This document shows, one piece after another, positions 35,814 through 45,700 of a stretch of 64,000 nt of DNA. The translations under genes were made by a program, and so were the position numbers. Origin of the DNA: Adiantum capillus-veneris. Lineage: Eukaryota > Streptophyta > Polypodiopsida > Polypodiales > Pteridaceae. The notes under the pieces are model-generated. The model saw only the letters and a list, made by a program, of their open reading frames with translations, was not told the origin of the DNA and ran no database searches. The DNA is taken from contig CM043963.1 of NCBI GenBank assembly GCA_014529385.2, forward strand, positions 68,723,912 through 68,787,911, in the 5' to 3' direction. Position 1 is the stretch's first letter. Each line of letters begins with the position of its first letter.

Positions 35814-37571
35814 ATGGTGAAAGGACATGAGTGGAGTTACGTCCACGAGCTGCGTGCTGGAAAGCATACATCTCGATTGAAATGCAAGACCTATGGCCAC
35901 GAGTTCAGTGGTAATATGACCATAATTAAAGAGCATTGGTTTAAAGGCACTGGTAATGTGTCCGAGTGTACAACTGTGCCAAGAGATTTTCATGCTAGAT
36001 TACCAAAGTATGCTCACATAGCAGAGAAAATTCTTGCAGCTAAAAAGAAAAGTGCTAACGCCAAACAAGTTGCAACGGATGTTGAAATGTCTTTTATCAA
36101 TGAGAGGACAGAGCACCTACAGAAGCAAATGATTACACTACCCAGTCAACTCCTTTTCATGGACATGCTTCAACGTCAGCAGCAACAAATCCTAGCTCAC
36201 AACTAAAGTTAGTAAAGCATCATCCAATGACCAAATGCTGTATGAAGTGTTAGATAAGCAATGGTTACTTGAGTTGCACTTGAAATGGACGCAAGATTTT
36301 GTGACGTGTGGTATACCATTCAATGCTATGCACAACCACATATTTCAAGATGCTTTAATGAGCACATTTAAAAAAGGGTTTGTGCTTCTTGATTATAATA
36401 AGATGCGCAGAGAATATAGACTAGATAAAGAAAAAAATAGTATTGAAGCCATCCTCAAGCACACGGTGGTAGACTTTGTTACTGCATATGGTTGCACCAT
36501 AGCATTGGATGGATGGACCAACTGTCAAAAGAAGCCGCTCATCAATGTGATGCTTATCAACCCTAGAGGGTTTGTGTTTGTAGAAGCTATTGACACCTCT
36601 TTAAAAGAGAAGACCAAAAATTATCTAGCAAGGATATACGAGTGCACCATAGCAAACGAGGGTGGGCCAAAGAATATGACTATAATTGTCATAGATAATG
36701 CATCCAATCACAAGGCTGCAGGGAGGGCTATCCAAGTTAAGTACCTAGAGATTACTTGGGTGCCATTTCCTTCATAAAACAAAAGCTACTGGATGCAAAT
36801 CATGTGGTGAAATTTGTTAGAGAGCATTAGTTTTTGTAGGCTCTTTTTCGAGTAAAATTACCCAACAAAACTTTACAAATATTTTGTGCGACAAGGTTTG
36901 CAACCGTATACTATGTTCTTGTCACCTTGCAAGAAGTGAAGCCTACTTTGATTGAAACAGTTGCTGATAGATGATGGGATTCTTGGCTCAACAAGTATCC
37001 TAGCTACCAAGAGGCAGCTACAAGATGTGTGCAGCTTGTGAACTTGCAAGTTTTTTGGCTCAATGTAGAGAGAATTTTCACCCTGGCCAAACCATTCTTA
37101 GATCTTTTGAGAATAGTTGACAAAGACTCTTTTGTTTTTGGTCGAGTTTATTGGTACATGTCAGAGGCATTACACAAAGTAAGAGAGCATGCTAGCTTTG
37201 GTGCAAAGGACAAAGCTTCCATAATCACAGCTACCAAGAAGTGCTGGGTGCAATTGCATACGCCGTTGCATGGTGTTGTATTTTTATTGAAACCCAAATT
37301 TCAAATGTACCAACAATTGGCCAATAAACAAGTCATGACTGACTTCAAAATAGTGTGCTCTCAACTATTGGGACAAGAGGATGGGAAAACTGCTTTTCAT
37401 CAGCGAGTTGATTATGCTAATAGAGCTAGCATGTTCCAGGATCCATGGCATATAGATGCCATTGCACACACAACTGTGTCTCTATGGTGGAAGGAGTATG
37501 GTGGGGAAAAAGTGGAGCTACAACACAGAACTATGAGACATTTGTATACAAGCATTGGATTATTGGCGTGA
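35814..37571 (+). pseudogene. hAT transposase pseudogene (BED finger, DUF659, C-terminal part)
   Basis: Three consecutive plus frames. The first (35814-36206) starts MVKGHEWSYVHEL and has a BED-finger-like part, LKCKTYGHEFSGNMTIIKEH, in which the second zinc cysteine is tyrosine. The second (36235-36777) is DUF659: KWTQDFVTCGIPFNAMHN, CTIALDGWTNCQKKPLINVM and NMTIIVIDNASNHKAAG with its acidic residues. After stops near 36780 and 36975 the remnant continues (FATVYYVLVTLQEVKPTLIE) into the third frame (37029-37571), WLNVERIFTLAKPFLDLLRIVDKD. The family normally has one ORF of about 600-700 residues. No terminal inverted repeats were found. Confidence 0.9.
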
Positions 37572-38040
37572 CTTGCTGCCACTTTCTCTGCAATCTGACC
37601 ATGCCCAATGCCAAAATTCTTGGGGCGGTCTAACCAATCTACACGTCTCCCAAGGATGTTGTAAACATAGCATTGCTGTATAAAATAGAGTTCCATTTGG
37701 TTATTGTTTGGCATAAATCTCTCTTGTTGTATGAATCTTTGTAGCAATACTCATGCGAGTCCTTTGTGCTGCAAATCTAATAGCTTTATAGAAGCTAATT
37801 CCTTTGCATTGTCGCTGATTCAAAATAGTTGTTGGCGCACAAAGTGGTTTTGACATAGCTTCCTGCACTCCTTAAGGCCGAGAGTCTTGCCTTGCAACCT
37901 GGACTTGTCCTCTTTGATTCTAGCTATAGCTTTGAGGTCTTTATCTTGGCCATAACGTTCTCTCTCTCCTTTGTAGATGGCCTATGCTTCAACGTGATTA
38001 AATTCCTTTTCCATGTCTGCCAATCATGTGAGTATGTCAT
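37570..38040 (-). pseudogene. Coding-like region, possible 3' exon of the kinase gene
   Basis: A single minus frame stays open for about 155 codons apart from two TGA codons (near 37840 and 37750). It reads MTYSHDWQTWKRNL, a lysine/glutamate-rich middle (DKDLKAIARIKEDKSRLQGK), then FIQQERFMPNNNQMELYFI and NILGRRVDWLDRP. I do not recognise it. It lies 200 bp downstream of the kinase C-lobe on the same strand and may be its C-terminal extension or another gene relic. Confidence 0.35.
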
Positions 38041-38233
38041 CATTAGAAACACTTATCGTGAAGTTAACAAATCATCACTTTTAAATCTTCAACGAAAAAG
38101 ATAGGATAACTTAATCATGCTCCAAGAAAGAGACATAATATTTATCACCATGTCACTAGAAAGTGACAAAATAACGTGATCAATTATATAATTTACAAGG
38201 ACCACTAAAGAGGACAATAATCAAATCATCACA

Positions 38234-39114
38234 TTAATCATCAACTTGTTGTAGACCAAAAATCATTACAATGTCGTAGCCCACTCTATGGGCACCGTTT
38301 AGACAAAGAAAAAGCTCAAAAGCGTTAGGCCGGGTTGAGGGATTGTTTCGTGTGCCACTCTCAAGGTGGGTAATTACATTGCTTAAAAATTCCCTTTTGT
38401 TTTGCTCTTGTGGCACTGACATGCACTTCAAGAGTTGTTTACAAGTATGACACATGGAGAAGATGTCCATGGATTTAGTCCAGGGAGGGGGATTAGTAGA
38501 TATGCATTCTGGGGAGGCCCATGGAAAATATCTCTCGGTCTGCTTACTAGTTTCTATTTGCAATTCACGGAGAAGAGGAAAGCATGTCGTTGTTTTGGTC
38601 TTTGTACATTACCCCCAATCCACAATGCATGCATAGATCCCCTTTTGTCCAAAATGAAGCATCATGTTGTGGGAGTGAAGGTGATTGTGGAGATAGTTGT
38701 GCACATGTAGATACTTTAGGGTGTGAGGAAGAGCGTTTATTATCTACAAAATGTTATTTTGTAACAACTCTATTGTTCCATCAATGGTTACATAATCGTG
38801 AATGGCACGTTGACTGCCATCTATAGTGCACTCTTTTATCCAGTGCGCTACATGGTTGGCATTCCAAAAACATGAAATGAGCAGTGGACGCTCTATGTGG
38901 CGGACCATGGCAAGTGGATAAATAATGCCACAATGAGCAATGTCCAAAACTGTGGCTTCATCTTTAACCTGATGATCCATTGTGGGTCCATGCAAGTGGA
39001 CTTTGAAGATCTTTGCCGCATATGGATCTTTAAATGCACGATGTGTGACACCTACACGCTTCACGTGTGCCCATCTCCCTTCTCCCAGTTGTGGAGCATG
39101 TATCTTGAATATTG
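38234..39114 (-). pseudogene. Protein-kinase domain pseudogene
   Basis: Kinase subdomains appear in order on the minus strand: glycine-rich loop LGEGRWAHV, the lysine region DPYAAKIFK, helix C QVKDEATVLDIAH, hinge ERPLLISCFWNANHVAHWIKE, catalytic-loop region YLHNHLHSHNMMLHF (the catalytic Asp has become His), VDWG in place of DFG, the APE-like WASPECIS, SMDIFSM in helix F and NNPSTRPNAFELF in subdomain XI. A TAG at 38744-38746 and at least one frameshift near 38620 break it. The N-terminal part lies beyond Copia copy 2. It is a host gene relic; the kinase family was not identified. Confidence 0.8.
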
Positions 39115-39341
39115 TGGTGGAATTAGGGTTGCAGAGAAACACACACAGCTTGGAGAAGACAAAGGAAGCTCAACGCACACAAATCAGAGTGTATTACTTA
39201 GTGTGCAATGGAAAGATGGATAGCCCTATAGTGATGGAAGTATATATAATGCACGGGGGAAAAAACCTCCTAAAGAGGGAAAAAATGCCCCGGTGGTCCT
39301 TGTGTGTTCACACACATCACTACCGCATGTATATGGTAACA
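39115..39341 (-). repeat. Copia copy 2, 3' LTR
   Basis: 227 bp, TGGTGGAATT...GGTAACA; the first bases show one change from TGTTGG. Confidence 0.93.
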
Positions 39342-39416
39342 AATCCCTCGTGGACTGATGCGGTCAACGAGAGCTAGCACATGAGTAAAGGGAAGTTCCA
39401 TGCCCTGAGGACATGA

Positions 39417-39745
39417 TCAGTCCATAAAGGAGAGTAAGCCCAAAGATTTGTGGAAATCTTCAAGCTTCTCATGAGACAATGCCTTTGTGAAAAGCTCTCC
39501 AAGGTTGTCCTGTGTTGGCACATAAGCCAAGATGATCTCTCCTGATGAGAGCCTCTCCCTGACATAGTGGTAATGCACCTCAATGTGCTTTGTGCGAGCA
39601 TGAAAAACTGGGTTCCTTGCAACTGCCAATGCACTCTAACTGTCAGTGTAGATAGTGTTGGCAGTGTCCTGTCCAACACCCAAATCAGTCACAAGGCATC
39701 TGATCCATACACACTCAACCGTAGCTGTGAAGACTGCCCTGTACT
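39417..39745 (-). pseudogene. Copia copy 2 RNase H, C-terminal part
   Basis: Contains HARTKHIEVHYHYVRERLS, ILAYVPTQDNLGELFTKAL and the final helix, ending at 39417. It is the continuation of 41219 onward, separated by the hAT element. Confidence 0.9.
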
Positions 39746-39874
39746 CAGGGATTTCAAAATGACGTTATCACACTATAATTTTAGGTTACTAACAATAGAA
39801 ATTCAAAATAACACATATTTTTTTAATTGACATTCATCTTTTTTGACCTCCATGGAGACCTAGAGACCGGCTTG

Positions 39875-39975
39875 TAGCTCGTCGGGCTAATTAGTTGGCC
39901 CGCCGGGCTAGTGAGTCTTCCCGGCGGTCACGCCGGGTAAAGCTATTTGCCCGCCGGGCCCACTGTAGCTCAGTA
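39875..39975. repeat. GC-rich CCCGCCGGG arm, left
   Basis: Several copies of CCCGCCGGG/CCCGGCGG in a local GC-rich block. It is complementary to the right arm at 40988-41095. Confidence 0.85.
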
Positions 39976-40090
39976 TGCTATCTCTTCTTTCAAGTATTAT
40001 TCAAACCAAACATTAGTGTTATAATCAATATCACACACAAGCGTAGTAGTGAAGCCTAAAGGGAATAAACCTCAATCTACTCAAACATGA

Positions 40091-40848
40091 GCAAGCAAAT
40101 ACAACGGTGAATCAAATATGTGATCAGTCCATCCCAAAAGTAGAGATATCGACCCAAAGATTCACCTTCCTACCTCCTTTCATGAATCAGTCCAGTCCAA
40201 AAAAGAACTAATGACCCATGATTGGAGCTCTAATCGAAATAGCAAGCAAATACAGCGGTGAATCAAACATGTGATCAGTCCATCCCAAAAGTAGAGATAT
40301 CGACCCAAAGATTCACCTTCCTACCTCCTTTCATGAATCAGTCCAGTCCAAAAAAGAACTAATGACCCATGATTGGAGCTCTAATCGGAATAGCAAGCAA
40401 ATACAGCGGTGAATCAAACATGTGATCAGTCCATCCCAAAAGTAGAGATATCGACCCAAAGATTCACCTTTCTACCTCCTTTCATGAATCAGTCCAGTCC
40501 AAAAAAGAACTAATGACCTATGATTGGAGCTCTAATCGGAATAGCAAGCAAATACGATGAATCAAACATGTAATCAGTCCATCCCAAAAGTAGAGATATC
40601 GACCCAAAGATTCACCTTTCTATCTCTTTTCAAGAATCAGTTCAGTCCAAAAAAGAACTAATGACCCACGATAGAAGTTATAATCAATATAACAATCAAT
40701 TTAGCAAATATAACGGTGAACCAAACATGAGATCAATCCATCCCAAATGTAGAGATATCAACCCAAAGATTCACCTTTCTACCTCCTTTCAAGAATCAGT
40801 TCAGTCCAAAAAAGAACTAATGATCCATGATCAGAGTTACATTAAGTT
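40091..40848. repeat. 151-bp satellite, five tandem units
   Basis: Units start GCAAGCAAATACAGCGGTGA at about 40091, 40242, 40393, 40544 and 40700, each containing CAGTCCATCCCAAAAGTAGA and GATTCACCTTCCTACCTCC. The first units are nearly identical and the last is most diverged. Non-coding. Confidence 0.95.
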
Positions 40849-40987
40849 TTAATTTCTTAAAAAGACTATTCATTTTTTTACCTTTAGTTTTTCTTCTAAA
40901 TTTTAAAGGATGACCAAATTTAGAGGAAGAGGTGATGTGATGTGATGTGAAGGGTTATATAGAGCCGCCAAATATGGAGGGGGTACA

Positions 40988-41095
40988 TGACGGGCCCGGC
41001 GGGATTCTTGCTTGTCCCGCCGGGCCCGCCGGGTTTAATATGAAACCCGGCGGGCCTGCCCGGATTGTTGGTTGTCCCGCCGGTTCTACGTTTTC
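40988..41095. repeat. GC-rich CCCGCCGGG arm, right
   Basis: Repeated CCCGGCGGG, CCCGCCGGG and CCCGGCGGGCC blocks, able to pair with the left arm and with each other. Confidence 0.85.
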
Positions 41096-41210
41096 TACCG
41101 GTTTTCGTAGGTCATGACATTACATATGTTATTAACATGAAAAAAATAGTGATAATAACAACAATAATTAACATTTAACAAAATGCATCATCGCATAATT
41201 AAAATCCCTG

Positions 41211-42170
41211 CCTGTACTCAACCTCACAACTAGAAGTGGCCACAGTAGGTTGCTTCTTGCTCAACCATGATATACATGAACTGCGAAGCATAAAACAAAA
41301 ACCACTTGTGGACACTCTTGTGTCAAAACAATCAGCCCAATTTGAGTCCGAAAAAGCATGTAAGTCTGGCGGCAATGATCCCCCCTTGGGATAAAACAAG
41401 ACAAGATGTTCAGTGCCTCTAAGGTAGCAGAAAATCCTCTTGACAACCTGCCAATGCTTAGACATTGGGCTATGCATTAATCTACTAACTTGTGAGACTG
41501 CAAATTGAATATCTGGCCTCGTGTTGCATACATAAATGAGGCAGCCAATTGCAGTTTGGTAAAGAGTGACATCACTAGGATTGCCAGCATCATGTAGACT
41601 CAACTTCAAAGATGTTTCCATGGGAGTGGCAATAGGTTTGCAATCCTCAAGTCCAAACTTACATAGTAATGTTCCTATGTAACTTTTCTGACACAAGGCA
41701 ATACCATCATCACACTGCTTAAATTGTATGCCAAATAATGATGCAACAACCCCAAATCTTTCATCTTGAAAGTAGAATTCAAATCAGCCTTAAATTCAAC
41801 AATATGTCTCTCATTTGGTCTAGTGATCAACAAATCATCTACATAAAAAACCACAATGAGAAGTACATCACCCTCACACTTTACATACAATGTGCTTTCT
41901 GTTGGACTGTTAAGAAAGCCTTGTTTGACCAAATGAGTGTCAGCTTTCTCATACCAAGCACGAGGAGATTGCTTCAACCCATACAAAGCCTTCTTACATG
42001 TGCACACTTTGTCCTCTTGTCCTTTTATGACAAAACCACGAGGCTGCGTTACATAAACTTCCTCAAATATGTCACCATTCAAGAAAGCAGTAACAATGTT
42101 TGATTGATGTACATCCCAACCAAAATGAGCTGCCAATGCACATAGAAAATGCACAGTAGTCATACAACAA
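41211..42170 (-). pseudogene. Copia copy 2 reverse transcriptase and start of RNase H
   Basis: Two overlapping frames: RT with DVHQSNIVTAFLNGDIFEEV, KKALYGLKQSPRAWYEK and FYVDDLLITRP (41675-42163), then RT thumb and RNase H with GCLIYVCNTRPDIQFAVSQVSR and SWLSKKQPTVATSSCEVEY (41199-41696). A frameshift near 41730 separates them. Catalytic YVDD is intact. Confidence 0.92.
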
Positions 42171-42620
42171 GCGGGAGCAAAAGTTTCTTCATAATGTATG
42201 CCTTTTTACTATGCATAACCCTTTGCAACAAGTCGAGCCTTATGGAGTTCGATCTCACCATCCGGCTTGCGTTTCAACTTGTAAACCCACTTCGTACCAA
42301 TGTCCTTTTTTTCCAGGAGGCAAATCACACAAAGTCCATGTGTCATTTTCTACAAGTTCATCATATTCTGATTGCATGGCAGCCATCCAATTTTCTGAAT
42401 TCTGTGCTTCATCAAAAGACAGAGGTTCCTCAACATCATGTAATCTAGACACAACCAAAGCATAACAATCTGATGCATAAGATGCATGGCAAGAGCCTGA
42501 ACAAGTACGACCAGAGAAAGATGCATCCAATTGACTGTCACGCAATGTATGCACCAGCCATTTTGGCATACCTCCAGCCATTTTTGCATACTTCTAGCTA
42601 GCCTGTCCAAGGATGGAGTT
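42171..42620 (-). pseudogene. Copia copy 2 IN-RT linker and RT start
   Basis: Contains MPKWLVHTLRDSQLDASFS and DEAQNSENWMAAMQSEYDELVENDTWTL, the conserved entry to RT. A short duplication of GGCATACCTCCAGCCATTTTTGCAT-like sequence at 42563-42598 marks the scar of the integrase deletion. Confidence 0.85.
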
Positions 42621-43020
42621 TGCATGGGCCCACAAACGTCACTATGCACAAGCTGCAACCTGCATGTGGCCCTAAATGAACCATCCTTTCAAAACTTTGA
42701 ACGCTACATTTTACCCAGAATATAGCCTTCACAAATATGTCTGATAGGTGCTTCAAGAGGCGGCAAAGAAGAAACCATAGCAGATTTTTGCGAACTCAGT
42801 AAACTGGCAAAATTCAGATGCCCAAAACGTGCATGCCAAAGTTTTTCATCTAAAATAGCCCTTGAATCTGAAACTGCATTTGCAAAATTTTGTCCACACT
42901 TGTCATACAAAGTGAGCTTATACAGCCCATGACACAAAAGGCTAGATGCAACAATTTCATCACCAAAACTGAGATCATAAACTATACATCTGTCATCCAT
43001 AAATTTGACTTCAAGTCCAA
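42621..43020 (-). pseudogene. Copia copy 2 pre-integrase and integrase N-terminus
   Basis: LWHARFGHLNFASL and HICEGYILGKM represent the HHCC finger (one Cys is now Tyr), and VHSDVCGPMQTPSL holds the first catalytic Asp. The rest of the DDE core is deleted. Copy 1 has the complementary loss. Confidence 0.88.
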
Positions 43021-44279
43021 GTCTAACAAGTGCGGATACACAAGTACATAAAGTGCATCAACAAGTGTAAAAGAACTGCCATTTGCAGTAATAAGCACAA
43101 TCTTTCCAACCCTCTGAACCGGATAAGAGGCATTGTTGGCACAAGTAATTGAATTCCCATAAGGGAAAGACTCAAGAGAGGTGAACATGTGAATCTGCAG
43201 CAACTGACATACATGCATCATGGACAATAGGATTGTAAGTGCACTCTCCACTAAAAGACCATTCTGCATCAACATCAGCATCACAGTCTCCTTTCACAAA
43301 AGACTCAACAATGGTTGCATTTGTAGTGGAGCCAGCATTTGCAGTGGAACCACCCTCTTTCTTCTTAGCTTCTTTGGCCTTCAACTTAGGACACTGCTTG
43401 ATCAAGTGATTATTAGCTTTACAATAATAGCAACGCATCTTCTTTTTGCCCTTATTATCAGAATTTCCAGACGAATTGCTGCCAGTAGAAGCATTAGAAA
43501 CAGAAGTTTTGCCACTCGCAGCAGAACCATAAGAAGTGGCTGCATTGCTGTTACCACCCTTTCTTTGAGAAGCAATAAAAGCATGTTCAACTGCACGCTG
43601 CCTAGTTCTATTTTTTTTGGAAAGTGACTCTTGCAACAGCAATGTGCATAATGCATCAAACTTGACAACTTCAGGACTTTCTTGGGTCATAAGTCTCCAA
43701 GTACTAGCAAAAGCCTGGTAAGAATCTGGTAAGGCATCAAGAACAGTCTGCACAAGGGAACTATCTAAAATGACTTCACCTGTAGAAATAAGTTGCTCAT
43801 TGGTATCCTTGACACCAGTAAGGAAAGTGTCCATATAATCTTCTTCATGCATAATATTTGATTCCAGCACTTCACGCAGCAAAGCAATTTTAGCCTCATT
43901 GCGGCTTGCATACAGACCTGCTAGAATATCCCAATCCTGTTTTGTAGATTTTGCTGAACGAATGTGAGGAACAATGGTGCACTTCACAGACAACACAATC
44001 ATGCATGAGCCTGTGCATCCTTTACATCCCAACAAGCTTGTTCTGCCATAGGCAAAACAACTCTAATAGCAGAAATCCTTGCAACAAGACCTGCAACATC
44101 CTCAACATCGCCTACATCCTCAGAACCAGGACGTACATCAATGCCCTACACAATATTCTAGACCCTCTTTGACACAAGAACATGTTGCATCATATAAGCC
44201 CACATAGGATAATTGTCCCAATCCAACCTGTCCTCAGTAGCAAACATCTTGAACACAGATTTGTGTTGTTGTCAGCCAT
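43021..44279 (-). pseudogene. Copia copy 2 gag and protease
   Basis: Gag starts at ATG 44277-44279 (MADNN) but is frameshifted after a few codons; the 287-residue frame 43172-44035 carries the rest, including LYASRNEAKIALLREVLES, DALPDSYQAFASTW and the zinc knuckle CYYCKANNHLIKQCPK. A short deletion near 43185 removes the protease DNGA site; protease resumes as FTSLESFPYGNS. Confidence 0.9.
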
Positions 44280-44618
44280 GGTAAATGTTGCACCTGATGT
44301 GAAAACTACCCAAAAATAGAAGAAACGAAGCGGGAATAACACATGATATATAGCACAAACCGTAGAAGACTGTAAGGCACCTTTATGCAAAAAACGACAC
44401 TGACAGCACAAAATGACAAAATAGCATGTGCAGTACTGCATGTAGTGGAAACGGAGGCCAAAACGAGCCCGAATAAAAAATATGAGCAGACTAAGCTCTA
44501 CGAGCCCACACAAAATTTTTGTCGACCTGCGAATGCTCGCCAAAGCTCACTGAAATCAGAGAAAATGAGCAGGCATGTGCTGGAGCTGCTGGCGACTAAG
44601 CTCGAGAGGATGCAACCT

Positions 44619-44630
44619 GCTCTGATACCA
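44619..44630 (-). other. Primer binding site, initiator tRNA-Met
   Basis: TGGTATCAGAGC on the minus strand, two bases inside the right LTR. Confidence 0.93.
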
Positions 44631-44632
44631 AT

Positions 44633-44860
44633 TGTTGGAATTACGGTTGCAGAGAAACACACACAGCTTGGAGAAGACAAAGGAAGCTCAAGGCACACAA
44701 GTAAGAGTGTGTTACTTAGTGTCCAATGGAAAGATGGATAGCCCTAGAGTGATGGGCGTATATATAATGCACGGGGTAAAAAACCTCCTAAAGAGGGAAA
44801 AAATGCTCCGGCGGTCCTAGTGTGTTCACACACATCACTACCACATGTATATCATTAACA
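44633..44860 (-). repeat. Copia copy 2, 5' LTR
   Basis: 228 bp, TGTTGGAATT...ATTAACA; matches the other three LTRs of this family. Confidence 0.93.
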
Positions 44861-45240
44861 GATTGCAATTTTTGGTAAAAGATGCAATACAGAGGGGAGC
44901 TGAGACTGACTGAGACTTATTGAGAGCGAGAGTGGCACTAGCAGCAGACTCTATTCTAATGGTAGCTCCTGGCACTTCAGTAGCATCAAAAGATTTGGCT
45001 TCTACTCTTGTGTGCTTTGCTACTCTTTCCAACTTCTCCTTGCTCTTGAACTCAATATACAAATGTTGCACAAGTTGTATGCCAGTAGCTATGCCTGGCA
45101 AAGTAATGATTTCAGGATTTTTTAGATCCTAAAAAATCTTTGCAATCTATCCAATAGACTGCTTGACCATGTTTACTAATGAACTTGATGTCATTAGAGA
45201 TATGTCAAAAGCAGCGGGCGTAAATACAATGGTGCAACCA
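44861..45240 (-). pseudogene. Upstream (N-terminal) part of the kinase pseudogene
   Basis: One minus frame runs from about 45240 to the Copia with only two stops. It reads FGCTIVFTPAAFDISLM, SLVNMVKQSIG, DLKNPEIITLPGIATGIQ, FKSKEKLERVAKHTRVEAKS and ends FTKNCN beside the Copia LTR. A helical N-terminal region before a kinase domain would fit. The frame is offset by one from that at 39114 when a 5-bp duplication is removed, so a further indel or an intron must be assumed. Confidence 0.5.
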
Positions 45241-45700
45241 AAGTTGGTCCGAGCTGGAAAGTGATCTATGCCAGGCAAAGGCTGCAAGCAGGTGTAGTGC
45301 AAAAGGCTATGGTAGGTACTAAGGTCTTGGGCAAACTGGTGGTAGCGGAAATGTATATCTAAAGCGAGTTTTTAGGCCAAAAAGCTTCAAGATAGATCCA
45401 AATGGGATAGCAAGTGAAGTTGCCTGAAGTGCCGAGCCGGTGCTCAAGCGTGTAGTGTTTGATGTGCTCTAGAAGCTGGTCTAGACGGCTCGTCAAACGG
45501 GGCTTCGGTGTGAAAGATATGATTGTCCAAAGATGGAATGCTTTGCAGATCTCCGAAGAGTAGGGCAGGTACAGACAGGTGGCCAAAAAACGGGATCAAT
45601 GGGTATGCTTGTAAAGCTCAAGTTGTGGAGCATGCGAGTTGTTGCACTTTTTTTTGGCCAAGGGCATGGGGATTTTGGACAGAGAAAGAGAACACTTGCA
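45230..45700. repeat. Diverged LTR-like repeat R2, copy 1
   Basis: Clearly related to 54140-54560: TGTAGTGTTTGATGTGCTCTAGAAGC, CGTCAAACGGGGC and ATGCTTTGCAGATC all recur there with changes. The second copy lies directly upstream of a Tat-like Gypsy, so this is probably a relic LTR of the same lineage. Confidence 0.6.

Larger units (their letters stand above)
39746..41210. mobile_element. Non-autonomous hAT element (1465 bp)
   Basis: The ends are CAGGGATTTCAAAATG and, inverted, CAGGGATTTTAATTATG, typical of hAT TIRs. The 8-bp target duplication CCTGTACT is perfect (39738-39745 and 41211-41218). Copy 1 of the Copia shows the empty site (CTGCCCTGTACTCAGCC near 975). There is no transposase; the interior holds a 151-bp satellite flanked by GC-rich arms. 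Confidence 0.93.
39115..44860 (-). mobile_element. Ty1/Copia LTR retrotransposon, copy 2
   Basis: Same family as copy 1. LTRs of 227 bp (39115-39341) and 228 bp (44633-44860); flanks TATTG and GATTG give a 5-bp target duplication with one change. It lies on the minus strand inside the kinase pseudogene. Gag is nearly intact, but the protease active site and most of integrase are deleted and RNase H is split by a hAT element. More diverged from consensus than copy 1. Confidence 0.93.

Noticed and set aside
40091..40848. CRISPR-like or centromeric array
   Set aside because: Units are directly adjacent with no spacers and there are only five, bounded by the ends of a hAT element.
39746..41210. 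Mutator-like element with GGGATTT ends and a 10-bp duplication
   Set aside because: Placing the ends at CAGGGATTT gives perfect hAT-type TIRs and an exact 8-bp duplication, which explains the data better.
29350..44683. tRNA genes suggested by the TGGTATCAGAGC motifs
   Set aside because: These are 12-bp primer binding sites next to LTRs; no cloverleaf surrounds them.
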